A stretch of DNA of 64,000 bases from Pseudomonas sp. FP1742 (lineage in GTDB: Bacteria > Pseudomonadota > Gammaproteobacteria > Pseudomonadales > Pseudomonadaceae), in assembly GCF_030687145.1 (NCBI RefSeq), contig NZ_CP117460.1:6448001-6512000 (forward strand), in the 5' to 3' direction. Each line of letters opens with the position of its first letter. Positions within the stretch are counted from its first letter, which is position 1. Positions 1 through 10,503 of the stretch are shown piece by piece. The translations under genes and the position numbers were made by a program. Below the pieces are notes generated by a model. That model saw only the letters and a list, made by a program, of their open reading frames with translations. It did no database searches and had not been told where the DNA came from.

Positions 1-451
1 TGGTACTGTCGATGGAGCCGCGAAACAGCACTTCAAAGGTCAGCACTTGATGTTTTGAATCCAAAAACAGACAACCGAATACCTCGTGAGGCTCGTGGCG
101 CAGCATCGACTTCAGGTAATCACGAACCGCCTGCGGATTTTCCAGTGCCGATTTCTGGCGCGCACGTTCGGCTAAATGCCGCCTGCCCATTTCCTGTGCC
201 GCTTGCAACTGAGCGAATTTCGCCGGCCCGAGCCCCAATTGCCTGCTGAACGCAGTTTGATCGGCTTCGAGCAGTGAACGCAGGCTGCCAAACTGACTCA
301 ACAGATGCCGTGCCAGATCTACTGCACTTTTACCCGATACACCGGTACGTAAAAAAATCGCTAGCAACTCGGCGTCCGAAAGACTCGCCGAACCCAACTC
401 AAGTAACCTCTCCCGCGGTCGCTCCGCCGCTGGCCAATCGCGAATGCTCAT
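1..451 (-). CDS. radC: RadC family protein (JAB/MPN domain), 3' end outside window
   Basis: About 150 codons are visible, from ATG at 451; the gene runs off the left edge. A strong Shine-Dalgarno GGAGG lies 4 bases before the start. The N-terminus ([20 protein letters not shown]) and the helix-hairpin-helix stretch ([20 protein letters not shown]) are typical of the UPF0758/RadC family; the visible part ends in [19 protein letters not shown], the beginning of the JAB1/MPN metal-binding domain. The HxH zinc motif would lie outside the window. It is divergent from coaBC, the usual Pseudomonas arrangement. The family's cellular role is unsettled; early claims of a DNA repair function in E. coli were withdrawn. 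Family assignment is firm, function is not. Confidence 0.93.
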   Translation of the reverse strand, partial: MSIRDWPAAERPRERLLELGSASLSDAELLAIFLRTGVSGKSAVDLARHLLSQFGSLRSLLEADQTAFSRQLGLGPAKFAQLQAAQEMGRRHLAERARQKSALENPQAVRDYLKSMLRHEPHEVFGCLFLDSKHQVLTFEVLFRGSIDST

Positions 452-586
452 AACACCTCCATGTAAGTGGGCGCCGCTGTTCCGTAGCGGTCGCTGTGAT
501 ATCGTAGCCCATCTTTTTTGCGGGCGATTTCACCCCTGGGGAGGGGGTATCGCCATGCAGTCATCAACGAAATGAAAGGCAGACCT

Positions 587-1795
587 ATGCAGCGGCTGTA
601 TCGGAAACGCATCGTTCTGGGCGTCGGCGGCGGCATTGCTGCCTACAAGAGCGCCGAGCTGGTTCGCCGCCTGATCGACCAGGGCGCCGAAGTGCGCGTG
701 GTCATGACCCGTGGCGGCAGCGAATTCATTACCCCGCTGACCATGCAGGCCCTGTCCGGGCACCCGGTCCACCTGGACCTGCTGGACCCGGCGGCCGAAG
801 CCGCCATGGGCCACATCGAACTGGCCAAATGGGCCGACCTGGTATTGATCGCCCCCGCCACCGCGGACCTGATCGCTCGCCTGGCCCAAGGCATTGCCGA
901 CGACCTGCTGACCACGCTGGTGCTGGCCACCGACGCAATCGTCGCCGTGGCGCCGGCGATGAATCAGGCCATGTGGCGCGACCCGGCGACCCAGGCCAAC
1001 CTGCAGACCCTCGAAAGTCGCGACCTCAAAGTCTTCGGCCCGGCCTCCGGCAGCCAGGCCTGCGGCGATGTCGGCATGGGCCGCATGCTCGAAGCCACCG
1101 ACCTCGCCCTGTGCGCGGCAGACTGCTTCCAGCGTCTGGCGCTGACCGGCAAACATGTGCTGATCACCGCTGGTCCGACCCAGGAAAACATCGACCCGGT
1201 GCGCTACATCACCAACCACAGCTCCGGCAAAATGGGCTTTGCCCTGGCCGAAGCCGCGGTAGAAGCCGGCGCCCGCGTGACCCTGATCACCGGCCCCGTG
1301 CACCTGCCGACCCCGGATCGCGTCACGCGCATCGACGTGGTCAGCGCCCGCGACATGCTCGCCGCTTGTGAAGCCGCGATTCCTTGCGACCTGTTTATCG
1401 CCTCGGCAGCGGTCGCGGACTACCGCCCGGAAGTCGTGGCCCCACAGAAACTCAAGAAAGACCCTACAAGCGGCGACGGCTTGTTGCTACAGATGGTGCG
1501 CAACCCAGACATCCTGGCCACCATCGCCACCCGTCCCGACCGTCCGTTCAGTGTCGGCTTTGCCGCCGAAACCGAACACCTGCTCGACTACGCTGCCCGC
1601 AAGTTGAAAGACAAGAACCTCGATCTGATCGTCGCCAACGACGTCGCCAACCCGAGTATTGGCTTCAACAGCGAAGAAAACGCCTGCAGCGTGATCGACC
1701 GGGAATTGCACGCCACTATTTTTGCCCAGACCAGCAAAGGCAAGATTGCCCGCCAGCTGATCACTTTTATCGCCGAACGTCTGAACCAGGTTTAA
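587..1795 (+). CDS. coaBC: Bifunctional phosphopantothenoylcysteine decarboxylase / phosphopantothenate-cysteine ligase
   Basis: Two steps of coenzyme A synthesis in one 402-residue protein: ligation of cysteine to 4'-phosphopantothenate and decarboxylation to 4'-phosphopantetheine. The N-terminal flavoprotein (CoaC) half shows [13 protein letters not shown], the catalytic His76 ([13 protein letters not shown]), the substrate-binding PAMNQAMW motif at 123-130 and Cys159 in [10 protein letters not shown]. The C-terminal CoaB half begins around residue 190 with [20 protein letters not shown] and carries a KLKK lysine motif. ATG at 587 is preferred over the upstream in-frame ATG at 518 because homologues begin [12 protein letters not shown] and AAAGGCAG precedes it. 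dut follows after five bases, so the two are co-transcribed. Confidence 0.96.
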   Translation: MQRLYRKRIVLGVGGGIAAYKSAELVRRLIDQGAEVRVVMTRGGSEFITPLTMQALSGHPVHLDLLDPAAEAAMGHIELAKWADLVLIAPATADLIARLAQGIADDLLTTLVLATDAIVAVAPAMNQAMWRDPATQANLQTLESRDLKVFGPASGSQACGDVGMGRMLEATDLALCAADCFQRLALTGKHVLITAGPTQENIDPVRYITNHSSGKMGFALAEAAVEAGARVTLITGPVHLPTPDRVTRIDVVSARDMLAACEAAIPCDLFIASAAVADYRPEVVAPQKLKKDPTSGDGLLLQMVRNPDILATIATRPDRPFSVGFAAETEHLLDYAARKLKDKNLDLIVANDVANPSIGFNSEENACSVIDRELHATIFAQTSKGKIARQLITFIAERLNQV

Positions 1796-1800
1796 TTTAC

Positions 1801-2256
1801 ATGCACGCTTTGCAAGCCAAGATCCTCGACCCACGCATCGGCAGCGAATTTCCGCTGCCGCAGTACGCCACGCCCGGCTCCGCCGGCCTCGACCTGCGCG
1901 CCATGCTGGAAAAAGACACCATCATCAAGCCGGGCGAAACCCTGCTGATCCCTACCGGCCTGTCGGTATACATCGGCGACCCGGGCCTGGCGGCCTTGAT
2001 TCTGCCGCGCTCAGGCCTGGGCCATAAACACGGCATCGTGCTCGGCAACCTGGTCGGCCTGATCGACTCCGATTACCAGGGCCCGCTGATGGTGTCGTGC
2101 TGGAACCGTGGCCAGACCGATTTCAACATCGTTGTCGGCGAACGCCTGGCCCAATTGGTGCTGGTGCCGGTGGTTCAAGCGCATTTTGAAATGGTCGAAG
2201 AGTTCGTCGAAACCCAGCGCGGCACCGGCGGGTTCGGCCACTCCGGCAGCCACTGA
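1801..2256 (+). CDS. dut: dUTP diphosphatase
   Basis: Hydrolyses dUTP to dUMP and pyrophosphate, keeping uracil out of DNA and feeding dTMP synthesis. The 151-residue length is standard for the trimeric enzyme, and all five dUTPase motifs are visible in order: [44 protein letters not shown] and the glycine-rich C-terminal arm [12 protein letters not shown] that closes over the active site. It starts five bases after coaBC and reads in the same direction, the conserved coaBC-dut pairing of gammaproteobacteria. Confidence 0.97.
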   Translation: MHALQAKILDPRIGSEFPLPQYATPGSAGLDLRAMLEKDTIIKPGETLLIPTGLSVYIGDPGLAALILPRSGLGHKHGIVLGNLVGLIDSDYQGPLMVSCWNRGQTDFNIVVGERLAQLVLVPVVQAHFEMVEEFVETQRGTGGFGHSGSH

Positions 2257-2321
2257 TTATCGGCATTCAGGCTGGGAGCGCCGCCTGGCCTGACCTGCCC
2301 TCTGCATTTTAAGGATGAAAA

Positions 2322-2522
2322 TTGCACAGACGTCATCTGGAAGGTTTACCACTGAAAATCAAGGCATTGGCCGACCAATTGCCCGCCGATGTTGATGGCA
2401 TGGCCTTTTCACACCACGAACTCTCGGTGGAAAACACCGTCATACCCTTCAGTTTGAGCCCGCCGACGAGTTTTTCGCCGGCAGGTCCAGCCACTTTCAA
2501 GATGGAGCATTCCTACAGATGA
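2322..2522 (+). CDS. Possible small ORF translationally coupled to algC
   Basis: A 66-codon frame opening with TTG, with AAGGAT a few bases upstream, ending in a TGA that overlaps the algC ATG (ATGA). The product (MHRRHLEGLPLKIKALADQL...) matches no family I know and has no signal peptide or membrane segment. In P. aeruginosa, algC has been annotated with a long N-terminal membrane extension; here only 262 bases separate dut and algC, so this frame could be a leader peptide, a residue of such an extension, or chance. Real coding status is uncertain. Confidence 0.3.
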   Translation: MHRRHLEGLPLKIKALADQLPADVDGMAFSHHELSVENTVIPFSLSPPTSFSPAGPATFKMEHSYR

Positions 2523-3916
2523 GCACCCCAGCCCAAGTCGCACCCAAGTTCCCCGACAGCATTTTCCGCGCCTACGACATTCGTGGCACCGTCCCGGAAT
2601 TCTTGAACGCTGAAACCGCTTATTGGCTCGGCCGCGCCATCGGCTCCCAGAGCCTGGCCCAGGGCGAACCCAATGTGTCAGTCGGCCGCGACGGTCGCCT
2701 GTCCGGCCCGGAACTGGTGGAACAATTGATCCAGGGCCTGGCCGACAGCGGCTGCCACGTCAGCGACGTCGGCCTGGTACCAACCCCTGCGCTGTACTAC
2801 GCCGCCAACGTACTGGCCGGCAAATCCGGGGTGATGCTCACCGGCAGCCACAATCCGTCGAACTACAACGGCTTCAAGATCGTCATTGCTGGCGATACCC
2901 TGGCCAACGAACAAATCCAGGCCCTGCACGACCGCCTCAAGACCAACAACCTGAGCAGCGGCAAGGGCAGCATCACCAAGGTCGAGATTCTCGACCGCTA
3001 CAACACCGAAATCGTCCAGGACATCAAACTCGCCCGCCGCCTGAAAGTGGTGGTCGATTGCGGTAACGGCGCGGCCGGCGTGATTGCCCCGCAACTGATC
3101 GAAGCCCTGAACTGCGAAGTCATCCCGCTGTTCTGCGATGTCGATGGCAACTTCCCGAACCATCACCCGGACCCGGGCAAGCTGGAAAACCTGGTAGACC
3201 TGATCGCCAAGGTCAAGGAAACCAACGCTGACCTGGGCCTGGCCTTCGACGGCGATGGCGACCGCGTGGGCGTGGTCACCAACACCGGCAGCGTCGTGTT
3301 CCCGGACCGCCTGCTGATGCTGTTCGCCAAAGATGTGGTAGCACGCAACCCCGACGCGGAAATCATCTTCGACGTCAAATGCACCCGCCGCCTGATCCCG
3401 CTGATCAAGGAATATGGCGGTCGTCCGCTGATGTGGAAAACAGGTCACTCGCTGATCAAAAAGAAAATGAAACAATCCGGCGCCCTGTTGGCCGGCGAAA
3501 TGAGCGGGCATATCTTCTTCAAGGAGCGCTGGTTCGGTTTCGACGACGGCATTTACAGCGCCGCGCGGCTGCTGGAGATCCTCAGCAAAGAGAAATCCAC
3601 CGCGGAAGAGTTGTTCGCGACCTTCCCGAACGATATTTCTACGCCGGAAATCAATATCCATGTGACCGAAGAGAGCAAATTCAGCATCATTGATGCACTG
3701 CATGACGCACAGTGGGGTGAAGGCGCCGACCTGACCACCATTGACGGCGTGCGAGTCGACTATGCCAAAGGCTGGGGCCTGGTTCGCGCCTCCAACACCA
3801 CACCGGTGCTGGTACTGCGCTTCGAGGCCGATGACGAGGCTGAATTGCAGCGCATCAAGGATGTGTTCCACGTCCAGCTGAAGCGCGTTGCACCTGATCT
3901 CCAATTACCGTTTTGA
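2519..3916 (+). CDS. algC: Phosphomannomutase / phosphoglucomutase AlgC
   Basis: Interconverts mannose-6-P/mannose-1-P and glucose-6-P/glucose-1-P, supplying GDP-mannose and UDP-glucose precursors for exopolysaccharide and lipopolysaccharide. The 465 residues correspond to the soluble four-domain alpha-D-phosphohexomutase. The phosphorylated serine is Ser110 in MLTGSHNPSNYNGFK, the metal loop is DGDGDR near residue 245, the sugar-binding loop is GEMSGHIFF and the phosphate-binding C-terminal loop is RASNTTPVLVLRFE. The short form is encoded here; no long membrane-anchored N-terminal extension is contiguous with it. argB follows 25 bases downstream. Confidence 0.96.
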   Translation: MSTPAQVAPKFPDSIFRAYDIRGTVPEFLNAETAYWLGRAIGSQSLAQGEPNVSVGRDGRLSGPELVEQLIQGLADSGCHVSDVGLVPTPALYYAANVLAGKSGVMLTGSHNPSNYNGFKIVIAGDTLANEQIQALHDRLKTNNLSSGKGSITKVEILDRYNTEIVQDIKLARRLKVVVDCGNGAAGVIAPQLIEALNCEVIPLFCDVDGNFPNHHPDPGKLENLVDLIAKVKETNADLGLAFDGDGDRVGVVTNTGSVVFPDRLLMLFAKDVVARNPDAEIIFDVKCTRRLIPLIKEYGGRPLMWKTGHSLIKKKMKQSGALLAGEMSGHIFFKERWFGFDDGIYSAARLLEILSKEKSTAEELFATFPNDISTPEINIHVTEESKFSIIDALHDAQWGEGADLTTIDGVRVDYAKGWGLVRASNTTPVLVLRFEADDEAELQRIKDVFHVQLKRVAPDLQLPF

Positions 3917-3941
3917 TCTATTGAAGCACCCGGAGCCCTGA

Positions 3942-4847
<906 letters not shown>

Positions 4848-4858
4848 TTCAAAACGTT

Positions 4859-4943
4859 AAAAAGATCGCAGCCTTCGTCAGCTCCCACGGATTTTCGGAT
4901 GTACGAAAAGCCTGTAGGAGTTGATGAAGGCTGCGATCTTTTT
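4859..4943 (+). terminator. Long inverted repeat / intrinsic terminator after argB
   Basis: An 18-base arm (AAAAAGATCGCAGCCTTC, 4859-4876) pairs with its exact complement at 4926-4943, ending in a T-run; inner bases (GTCAGCTCC / GGAGTTGA) extend the pairing with mismatches. A-run on the left and T-run on the right allow termination in either direction. The 'gatcgcagccttcg' hairpin is a repeated intergenic type in Pseudomonas. Confidence 0.8.
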
Positions 4944-5043
4944 TATGCGCGCAGGAAATGCCTGACCTGATTGGGCGAAACGTCCGACATCACGAAGGAA
5001 GCCATCTGCATAGGATCTTCTCTGTACTCACAGGAGATTGACC

Positions 5044-5304
5044 ATGCAAAAAGACTACGTCCCTTACGGCAGTGATGTTTCACCTGGCACCTATGTCTGC
5101 GTCGATTGCGGTCATGAATATTCGAACCAGGCGAAAACTTCGATGCCGCCGTGCCCGCAATTTCGCAAAACTGCTCACACCCGCCATGGTTGGAGAATTC
5201 TGACTGGCCAGGGCGATGCTGTGGCTGATCCGTACCCAGAGAAAACGAATAAGCCCACCGGGATCAAAAAGGCCGAGACATTCAGCAGTACCAGCAAAAA
5301 ATAA
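5044..5304 (+). CDS. Small zinc-ribbon-like protein
   Basis: An 86-residue protein. The first zinc knuckle CVDCGHEY is intact, but where relatives have a second CPxC knuckle this protein reads PPCPQFRKTAHTRHGW, so one of the four expected cysteines is Phe. The lysine-rich tail (KKAETFSSTSKK) is low complexity. ATG at 5044 is chosen over the in-frame TTG at 5038 because AGGAG at 5032-5036 has correct spacing only for the ATG. It stands alone between two hairpins. Function unknown; a metal-binding structural role is the only supportable guess, and the missing cysteine weakens even that. Confidence 0.75.
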   Translation: MQKDYVPYGSDVSPGTYVCVDCGHEYSNQAKTSMPPCPQFRKTAHTRHGWRILTGQGDAVADPYPEKTNKPTGIKKAETFSSTSKK

Positions 5305-5334
5305 TCCTGGTGAAACTGGGCCATACATAAACAG

Positions 5335-5368
5335 AAGACCCCGCTCAGATTACTGAACGGGGTCTTTT
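5335..5368 (+). terminator. Intrinsic terminator
   Basis: AAGACCCCG pairs with CGGGGTCTT, followed by TTTT. It ends the zinc-ribbon gene and lies immediately before a second inverted repeat. Confidence 0.85.
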
Positions 5369-5373
5369 GTTAC

Positions 5374-5421
5374 CTGTGATCCCTGTGGGAGCGGGCAACC
5401 CCGCTCCCACAGGGATCACAG
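5374..5421. repeat. Perfect 22-bp inverted repeat (REP-like) between convergent genes
   Basis: The arms 5374-5395 and 5400-5421 are exact reverse complements around a 4-base loop. The core CCCTGTGGGAGCGGG belongs to the common Pseudomonas REP family. It lies six bases from the pyrE stop codon and could protect or terminate the pyrE transcript. Confidence 0.85.
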
Positions 5422-5426
5422 CGTAG

Positions 5427-6071
5427 TTACACGCCGAACTGGGCGCGATAGGCTTCTACAGCAGGCAAATGTTGCTTGAGCTGCGGATCGTCAGCCAGGA
5501 ATTCGAGCACCTGGTTCAGCGAAACGATGCTGATCACCGGAATGCCGAAGTCACGCTCCACTTCCTGGATAGCCGACAATTCGCCGTTGCCACGCTCCTG
5601 ACGGTTCAGGGCAATCAGCACACCGGCGGCTTTGGCGCCGTCCTGGGAAGCGATGATCTGCATCACTTCGCGGATGGCGGTGCCGGCGGTGATCACGTCG
5701 TCGATAATCAGCACGTCACCGGTCAATGGCGCGCCGACCAGGCTGCCGCCTTCGCCGTGGGCCTTGGCTTCCTTGCGGTTGAAGCACCATGGCAGGTCAC
5801 GGTCGTGATGTTCGGCCAGCGCCACGGCGGTGGCTGCCGCCAACGGGATGCCTTTGTAGGCCGGGCCGAACAGTACGTCGAAGGAAATACCGCTCTCGAC
5901 GATGGCTGCCGCGTAGAAACGGCCCAACTGCGCCAGGGCCTTCCCTGAGTTGAACAGGCCGGCATTGAAGAAGTATGGACTGGTGCGCCCGGACTTCAGG
6001 GTGAACTCACCGAAGCGCAAAACGCCGCGATCGATGGCAAAACGAATGAAATCGCGTTGATACGCTTGCAT
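5427..6071 (-). CDS. pyrE: Orotate phosphoribosyltransferase
   Basis: Makes orotidine 5'-phosphate from orotate and PRPP in pyrimidine synthesis. 214 residues. The N-terminus [20 protein letters not shown] and the substrate region [20 protein letters not shown] are typical; the PRPP-binding motif is [14 protein letters not shown]. The ATG at 6071 is chosen because homologues begin MQAYQRDF; upstream in-frame codons add an unconserved MVFGVFF. It is divergent from crc with about 80 bases between starts, the arrangement seen in P. aeruginosa (PA5331/PA5332). Confidence 0.97.
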   Translation of the reverse strand: MQAYQRDFIRFAIDRGVLRFGEFTLKSGRTSPYFFNAGLFNSGKALAQLGRFYAAAIVESGISFDVLFGPAYKGIPLAAATAVALAEHHDRDLPWCFNRKEAKAHGEGGSLVGAPLTGDVLIIDDVITAGTAIREVMQIIASQDGAKAAGVLIALNRQERGNGELSAIQEVERDFGIPVISIVSLNQVLEFLADDPQLKQHLPAVEAYRAQFGV

Positions 6072-6153
6072 GAAAAAAACCCCAAATACCACGGATTTAG
6101 CTAATTAGGTAGACGCCGTGTATCATACCCGCACGCGATTTTTGGGGCCACTT

Positions 6154-6933
6154 ATGCGGATCATCAGTGTGAACGTCAATGGTATTCAGGCTGCAGTCGA
6201 GCGTGGTTTGCTCAGTTGGCTGCAAGCACAGAATGCCGACGTCATCTGCCTGCAGGACACCCGTGCCTCCGCCTTTGAACTGGACGATCCAGCCTTCCAA
6301 CTGGATGGCTACTTCCTTTATGCCTGCGAAGCCGAAGTTCCCGCCCAAGGTGGCGTGGCTTTGTACTCGCGGTTGCAACCGAAGGCTGTCATCAGCGGTC
6401 TCGGCTTCGAGACGGCCGACCGCTACGGGCGTTACCTGCAAGCCGATTTCGACAAGGTCAGCATCGCGACCTTGCTGCTCCCTTCGGGGCAGAACGGCGA
6501 TGAAGACTTGAACCAGAAGTTCAAGCTAATGGACGACTTCGCCCGTTATCTGGATAAACAGCGGCGCAAACGTCGCGAGTACATTTATTGTGGCTCGCTG
6601 TACGTGGCGCAACAGAAGCTGGATATCAAGAACTGGCGCGACAGCCAGCAATCCCCGGGCTTCCTGGCACCTGAACGTGCCTGGATGGACGAGATTGTCG
6701 GCAACATGGGTTATGTCGATGCCCTGCGCGAAGTCAGCCGCGAAGGCGACCAGTACAGCTGGTGGCCGGACAACGAACAGGCGGAAATGCTCAACCTGGG
6801 CTGGCGTTTCGACTACCAGCTGCTGACCCCTGGCCTGCGCCGCTTCGTACGCAGCGCACGCCTGCCACGTCAGCCACGGTTCTCGCAGCACGCACCGCTG
6901 ATCGTGGACTACGACTGGACGCTGACTATCTAA
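6154..6933 (+). CDS. crc: Catabolite repression control protein Crc
   Basis: Works with Hfq to block translation of catabolic mRNAs carrying A-rich activity motifs; relieved by CrcZ/CrcY-type small RNAs. Exactly 259 residues, the family length. The fold is endonuclease/exonuclease/phosphatase-like (MRIISVNVNGIQAAVERGL, then ADVICLQDTRAS), but Crc is known to lack nuclease activity. Start ATG at 6154 matches known Crc N-termini; the longer frame from 6118 adds an unconserved segment. A plausible -10 (TATCAT) lies at 6121-6126. Its presence is a strong Pseudomonas marker. Confidence 0.97.
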   Translation: MRIISVNVNGIQAAVERGLLSWLQAQNADVICLQDTRASAFELDDPAFQLDGYFLYACEAEVPAQGGVALYSRLQPKAVISGLGFETADRYGRYLQADFDKVSIATLLLPSGQNGDEDLNQKFKLMDDFARYLDKQRRKRREYIYCGSLYVAQQKLDIKNWRDSQQSPGFLAPERAWMDEIVGNMGYVDALREVSREGDQYSWWPDNEQAEMLNLGWRFDYQLLTPGLRRFVRSARLPRQPRFSQHAPLIVDYDWTLTI

Positions 6934-6951
6934 GCGTCTTCTCGCGGATGA

Positions 6952-6981
6952 AAAAAAGCCGACATCGCTGTCGGCTTTTTT
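6952..6981 (+). terminator. Intrinsic terminator after crc
   Basis: AAAAAAGCCGACA and TGTCGGCTTTTTT pair perfectly around TCGC and end in a T-run. Confidence 0.93.
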
Positions 6982-7029
6982 GTGCGCGCCGGTTTCAGGA
7001 CTAGATACGCTGATTATCTAATGCAGGAA

Positions 7030-7102
7030 CGGGCTTGCTCGCGAAAGCGGTCGGCCAGTCACATCAACGCTGAATGTGACGGCCTCTTCGCGAGCAAGCC
7101 CG
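7030..7102. repeat. REP-type inverted repeat
   Basis: CGGGCTTGCTCGCGAA (7030-7045) pairs with TTCGCGAGCAAGCCCG (7087-7102); an inner GTCACAT/ATGTGAC pair adds a second stem. Same family as the elements at 13854 and 17158. Confidence 0.85.
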
Positions 7103-7128
7103 CTCCCACAGGGGGGGCGTGTCGCCGC

Positions 7129-7497
7129 TTATTTCACCAGCCGCCAGGTGAAGGGATAGCGGTAAGGCACCCCGTCATTGGCCTTGAGCCCGGCAATGAT
7201 GCACAGCACCATCGCCCCGATCAGCACCAACGGCAGCAACGCAAAGCCGATCAACACCAGCATCAGCAGGTAACAGATGCCCGAGACCAGGGCCACGGTG
7301 ATCTGAAAGTTCAGCGCTTCTTTGCCTTGGGCATCGATGAACGGGTCGGCTTCACGCTTCCACTGCCAGAGTATCAGCGGCCCGATCAGGTGACCGAACG
7401 GAAACCAGACACCGAGAAACGCCGAGAGGTGACAAAACATCGCCCACTGGCGAGCCTCGGAGCTCGGGGTGGGAAGCAACTGCTGTTCATCACTCAT
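7129..7497 (-). CDS. DUF4870-type membrane protein
   Basis: A 122-residue integral membrane protein. The RQWAMFCHLSAFLGVWFPFG segment, the LIGPLILWQWKREADPFID loop and two following hydrophobic helices (VALVSGICYLLMLVLIGFA; LVLIGAMVLCIIAGLKAN) match DUF4870/Tic20-like small membrane proteins. It sits just downstream of rph on the same strand, 30 bases away, and may be co-transcribed with it. Biochemical role unknown. Confidence 0.85.
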   Translation of the reverse strand: MSDEQQLLPTPSSEARQWAMFCHLSAFLGVWFPFGHLIGPLILWQWKREADPFIDAQGKEALNFQITVALVSGICYLLMLVLIGFALLPLVLIGAMVLCIIAGLKANDGVPYRYPFTWRLVK

Positions 7498-7527
7498 GGC
7501 GCTCTCCTTTGCCGGACGTCAAAACAA

Positions 7528-8250
7528 TCAGTCAGCCAGTGCAGCTTTCTGCAGTTCGAAAATCTCGATCATGCCTTTCTTCGCCAGTGCCAGCATTGCG
7601 TTCAGCTCTTCCGGCTGGAACGGTGCGCCTTCGGCAGTGCCCTGGACTTCGATGAAACCACCAGTGCTGGTCATCACCACGTTGAGGTCAGTCTCGGCAG
7701 CCGAGTCTTCCAGGTAGTCGAGGTCAAGCACAGGCTCGCCCTGGTACATGCCCACCGAAACGGCAGCGATCATTTGCTTGAGCGGGTCGCCACCTTTGAG
7801 GCCGCCGCGCTTCTTGATCACTTTCAAGGCGTCGACCAGTGCAACCATGGCACCGGTGATTGACGCGGTGCGGGTGCCGCCGTCAGCCTGGATCACGTCG
7901 CAGTCGACGTACAGGGTGACGTCGCCCAGCTTGGACATGTCCAGCGCAGCGCGCAGCGAACGACCGATCAGACGCTGGATCTCCAGAGTGCGACCGCCTT
8001 GCTTGCCGCGGCTCGCTTCACGCTGGTTACGCTCACCGGTGGCGCGCGGCAACATGCCGTATTCAGCGGTCAACCAGCCCTGGCCCTGCCCCTTGAGGAA
8101 ACGCGGCACGCCGTTCTCGACGCTGACGGTGCAGATGACCTTGGTATCACCGAACTCGACCAGTACAGATCCCTCGGCGTGTTTGGTGTAGTTGCGGGTA
8201 ATGCGGATCGAGCGGAGCTGATCGGCAGCGCGACCACTTGGACGTTTCAT
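7528..8250 (-). CDS. rph: Ribonuclease PH
   Basis: 3'-to-5' phosphorolytic exoribonuclease that trims tRNA 3' ends. 240 residues, family length. Visible signatures: [20 protein letters not shown], the arginine-rich [13 protein letters not shown], the phosphate-binding [14 protein letters not shown] and the acidic [21 protein letters not shown] at 8250 gives the family start; the in-frame extension upstream is unconserved. Divergent from yicC, as in P. aeruginosa. Confidence 0.97.
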   Translation of the reverse strand: MKRPSGRAADQLRSIRITRNYTKHAEGSVLVEFGDTKVICTVSVENGVPRFLKGQGQGWLTAEYGMLPRATGERNQREASRGKQGGRTLEIQRLIGRSLRAALDMSKLGDVTLYVDCDVIQADGGTRTASITGAMVALVDALKVIKKRGGLKGGDPLKQMIAAVSVGMYQGEPVLDLDYLEDSAAETDLNVVMTSTGGFIEVQGTAEGAPFQPEELNAMLALAKKGMIEIFELQKAALAD

Positions 8251-8287
8251 AGGGATTACCTGTACGGGGGACGGAAAACTGCCGAGC

Positions 8288-8293
8288 ATTATA
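8288..8293 (-). promoter_or_regulatory. Probable rph promoter (-10 element)
   Basis: On the minus strand TATAAT occurs about 40 bases upstream of the rph ATG. The matching -35 position reads TGCCCA, a weak fit, so only the -10 is clear. Confidence 0.5.
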
Positions 8294-8397
8294 GAGCCGT
8301 GGGCCGCAAGTGGGCACTTCTAAAAAAATCGCCCGACGATCGAAGCCCCTGAACAGAGCGTAGCCGACGGCCTGCAGCTCATTGTCACAGCGTGTGA

Positions 8398-8427
8398 TTG
8401 GGCGCATCCGCGTCACTGCGCTACAAT
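8398..8427 (+). promoter_or_regulatory. Probable yicC-gmk promoter
   Basis: TTGGGC and TACAAT separated by 18 bases, about 90 bases upstream of yicC on its strand. Composition and spacing fit a sigma-70 promoter; not more than a sequence match. Confidence 0.4.
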
Positions 8428-8518
8428 CCTGCGCCTTTGCTGCCTGTCGGCTTTAATTCACAGATAGCGGGTCCGCGAACCATGGGTTACGCGCCGACCT
8501 GCATTGCGAGGTACCTTC

Positions 8519-9382
8519 ATGGTGCACAGCATGACCGCTTTCGCCCGCGTCGAGAAAGCCGGTGTCCAGGGCACCCTGAGCTGGGAGCTGCGCTCGGTCA
8601 ACAGCCGCTACCTGGAACCCCACCTGCGTCTGCCGGAATCTTTCCGCGACCTCGAAGGCGCGGTCCGCGAGGCCCTGCGCCAGGAACTGTCCCGGGGCAA
8701 GCTCGAATGCACCCTGCGTTTCACCGAAGAAAACACTGGCAAACCGCTGCAAGTGGACCGCGAGCGCGCCGCGCAATTGGTCGCTGCCGCCGAGACCGTC
8801 GCCAGCCTGATCAAGAACCCGGCCGCGCTGAACCCGCTGGAAGTCCTGGCCTGGCCCGGCGTGCTGGTGGCCGACGCCGCCGACCCGCAAGCGCTGAATG
8901 CCGAAGCCCTGACGCTGTTCAACCAAGGCCTGAAAGAACTCAAGGCCGGCCGCGAGCGCGAAGGCGCGGAGCTGGCGCGGTTGATCAACGAGCGCCTGAC
9001 GTCCATCGAAGAAGATGTGGTGATCCTGCGCGAACTGGTCCCGCAGATGCTCGCCACCCAGCGCCAGAAGGTCCTCGACCGCTTCACCGACATGAAGGCC
9101 GACCTCGACCCGCAGCGCCTGGAGCAGGAAATGGTCATGCTCGCGCAAAAGAGCGACGTCGCCGAAGAACTGGATCGCCTGAGTACTCACATCATCGAAG
9201 TTCGCCGGGTACTCAAATCCGGCGGCGCTGCCGGCCGGCGCCTGGACTTCCTGATGCAGGAGCTCAACCGCGAAGCCAATACACTGGGCTCCAAAGCCTT
9301 CGACCCGCGCAGCACCCAAGCGGCGGTCAACCTCAAGGTGTTGATCGAGCAAATGCGCGAACAAGTGCAGAATATTGAGTAA
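8519..9382 (+). CDS. yicC: YicC family endoribonuclease
   Basis: 287 residues. MVHSMTAFARVEKAGVQGTL at the N-terminus and the C-terminal GRRLDFLMQELNREANTLGS followed by LKVLIEQMREQVQNIE are the two conserved blocks of the YicC/YloC family, which has been reported to act as an endoribonuclease. ATG at 8519 is preferred over the in-frame 8504 because GAGGT is correctly spaced and the conserved N-terminus begins there. It directly precedes gmk, a conserved neighbourhood. Confidence 0.93.
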   Translation: MVHSMTAFARVEKAGVQGTLSWELRSVNSRYLEPHLRLPESFRDLEGAVREALRQELSRGKLECTLRFTEENTGKPLQVDRERAAQLVAAAETVASLIKNPAALNPLEVLAWPGVLVADAADPQALNAEALTLFNQGLKELKAGREREGAELARLINERLTSIEEDVVILRELVPQMLATQRQKVLDRFTDMKADLDPQRLEQEMVMLAQKSDVAEELDRLSTHIIEVRRVLKSGGAAGRRLDFLMQELNREANTLGSKAFDPRSTQAAVNLKVLIEQMREQVQNIE

Positions 9383-10015
<633 letters not shown>

Positions 10016-10082
10016 ACAGCTCTTCCCAAAACCGCTGCAAGGGCTTTACATTGGCACTTATAGCGCGTTGAAGAGCCTGGTC

Positions 10083-10119
10083 AAAAAATCAGCGCTTCCC
10101 TAATCGCTGGTGATTTTTT
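10083..10119 (+). terminator. Hairpin terminator after gmk
   Basis: AAAAAATCAGCG pairs with CGCTGGTGATTTTTT with a small bulge; A-run and T-run flank the stem. Confidence 0.75.
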
Positions 10120-10182
10120 AAACTGTTGAGTCCGCTCGCCCAACCGGGCAGCGCGCATATTGCATTCGCTCCGAGGAATACC

Positions 10183-10446
10183 ATGGCCCGCGTAACCGTT
10201 GAAGACTGCCTAGAACACGTGGAAAACCGCTTTGAGCTGGTCATGCTCTCTACCAAGCGTGCCCGTCAACTGGCCACCGGCGGCAAAGAGCCCCTGGTTC
10301 AGTGGGAAAACGACAAGCCTACAGTTGTAGCGCTGCGTGAAATCGCTGAAGGCCTGATGAGCTACGAGTTCATCGCCAACGCTGAAATCGTCGAAGACGA
10401 ACCGCTGTTCGCAGCGTTCGAGGACGAGTCCAACGAGGCAGTATAA
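10183..10446 (+). CDS. rpoZ: RNA polymerase omega subunit
   Basis: 87 residues. [20 protein letters not shown], the RARQLATGG helix and [17 protein letters not shown] are diagnostic for omega, which assists beta' assembly and forms part of a ppGpp site. ATG at 10183 follows GAGGAATACC; the longer frame from 10126 adds no conserved sequence. spoT follows 57 bases downstream, the classic rpoZ-spoT pair. Confidence 0.97.
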   Translation: MARVTVEDCLEHVENRFELVMLSTKRARQLATGGKEPLVQWENDKPTVVALREIAEGLMSYEFIANAEIVEDEPLFAAFEDESNEAV

Positions 10447-10503
10447 GGCCATGCCTGGTCGACGTAGCACGGCGCGGGGTCATAGCAAACGGCAGGAATT
10501 ATC

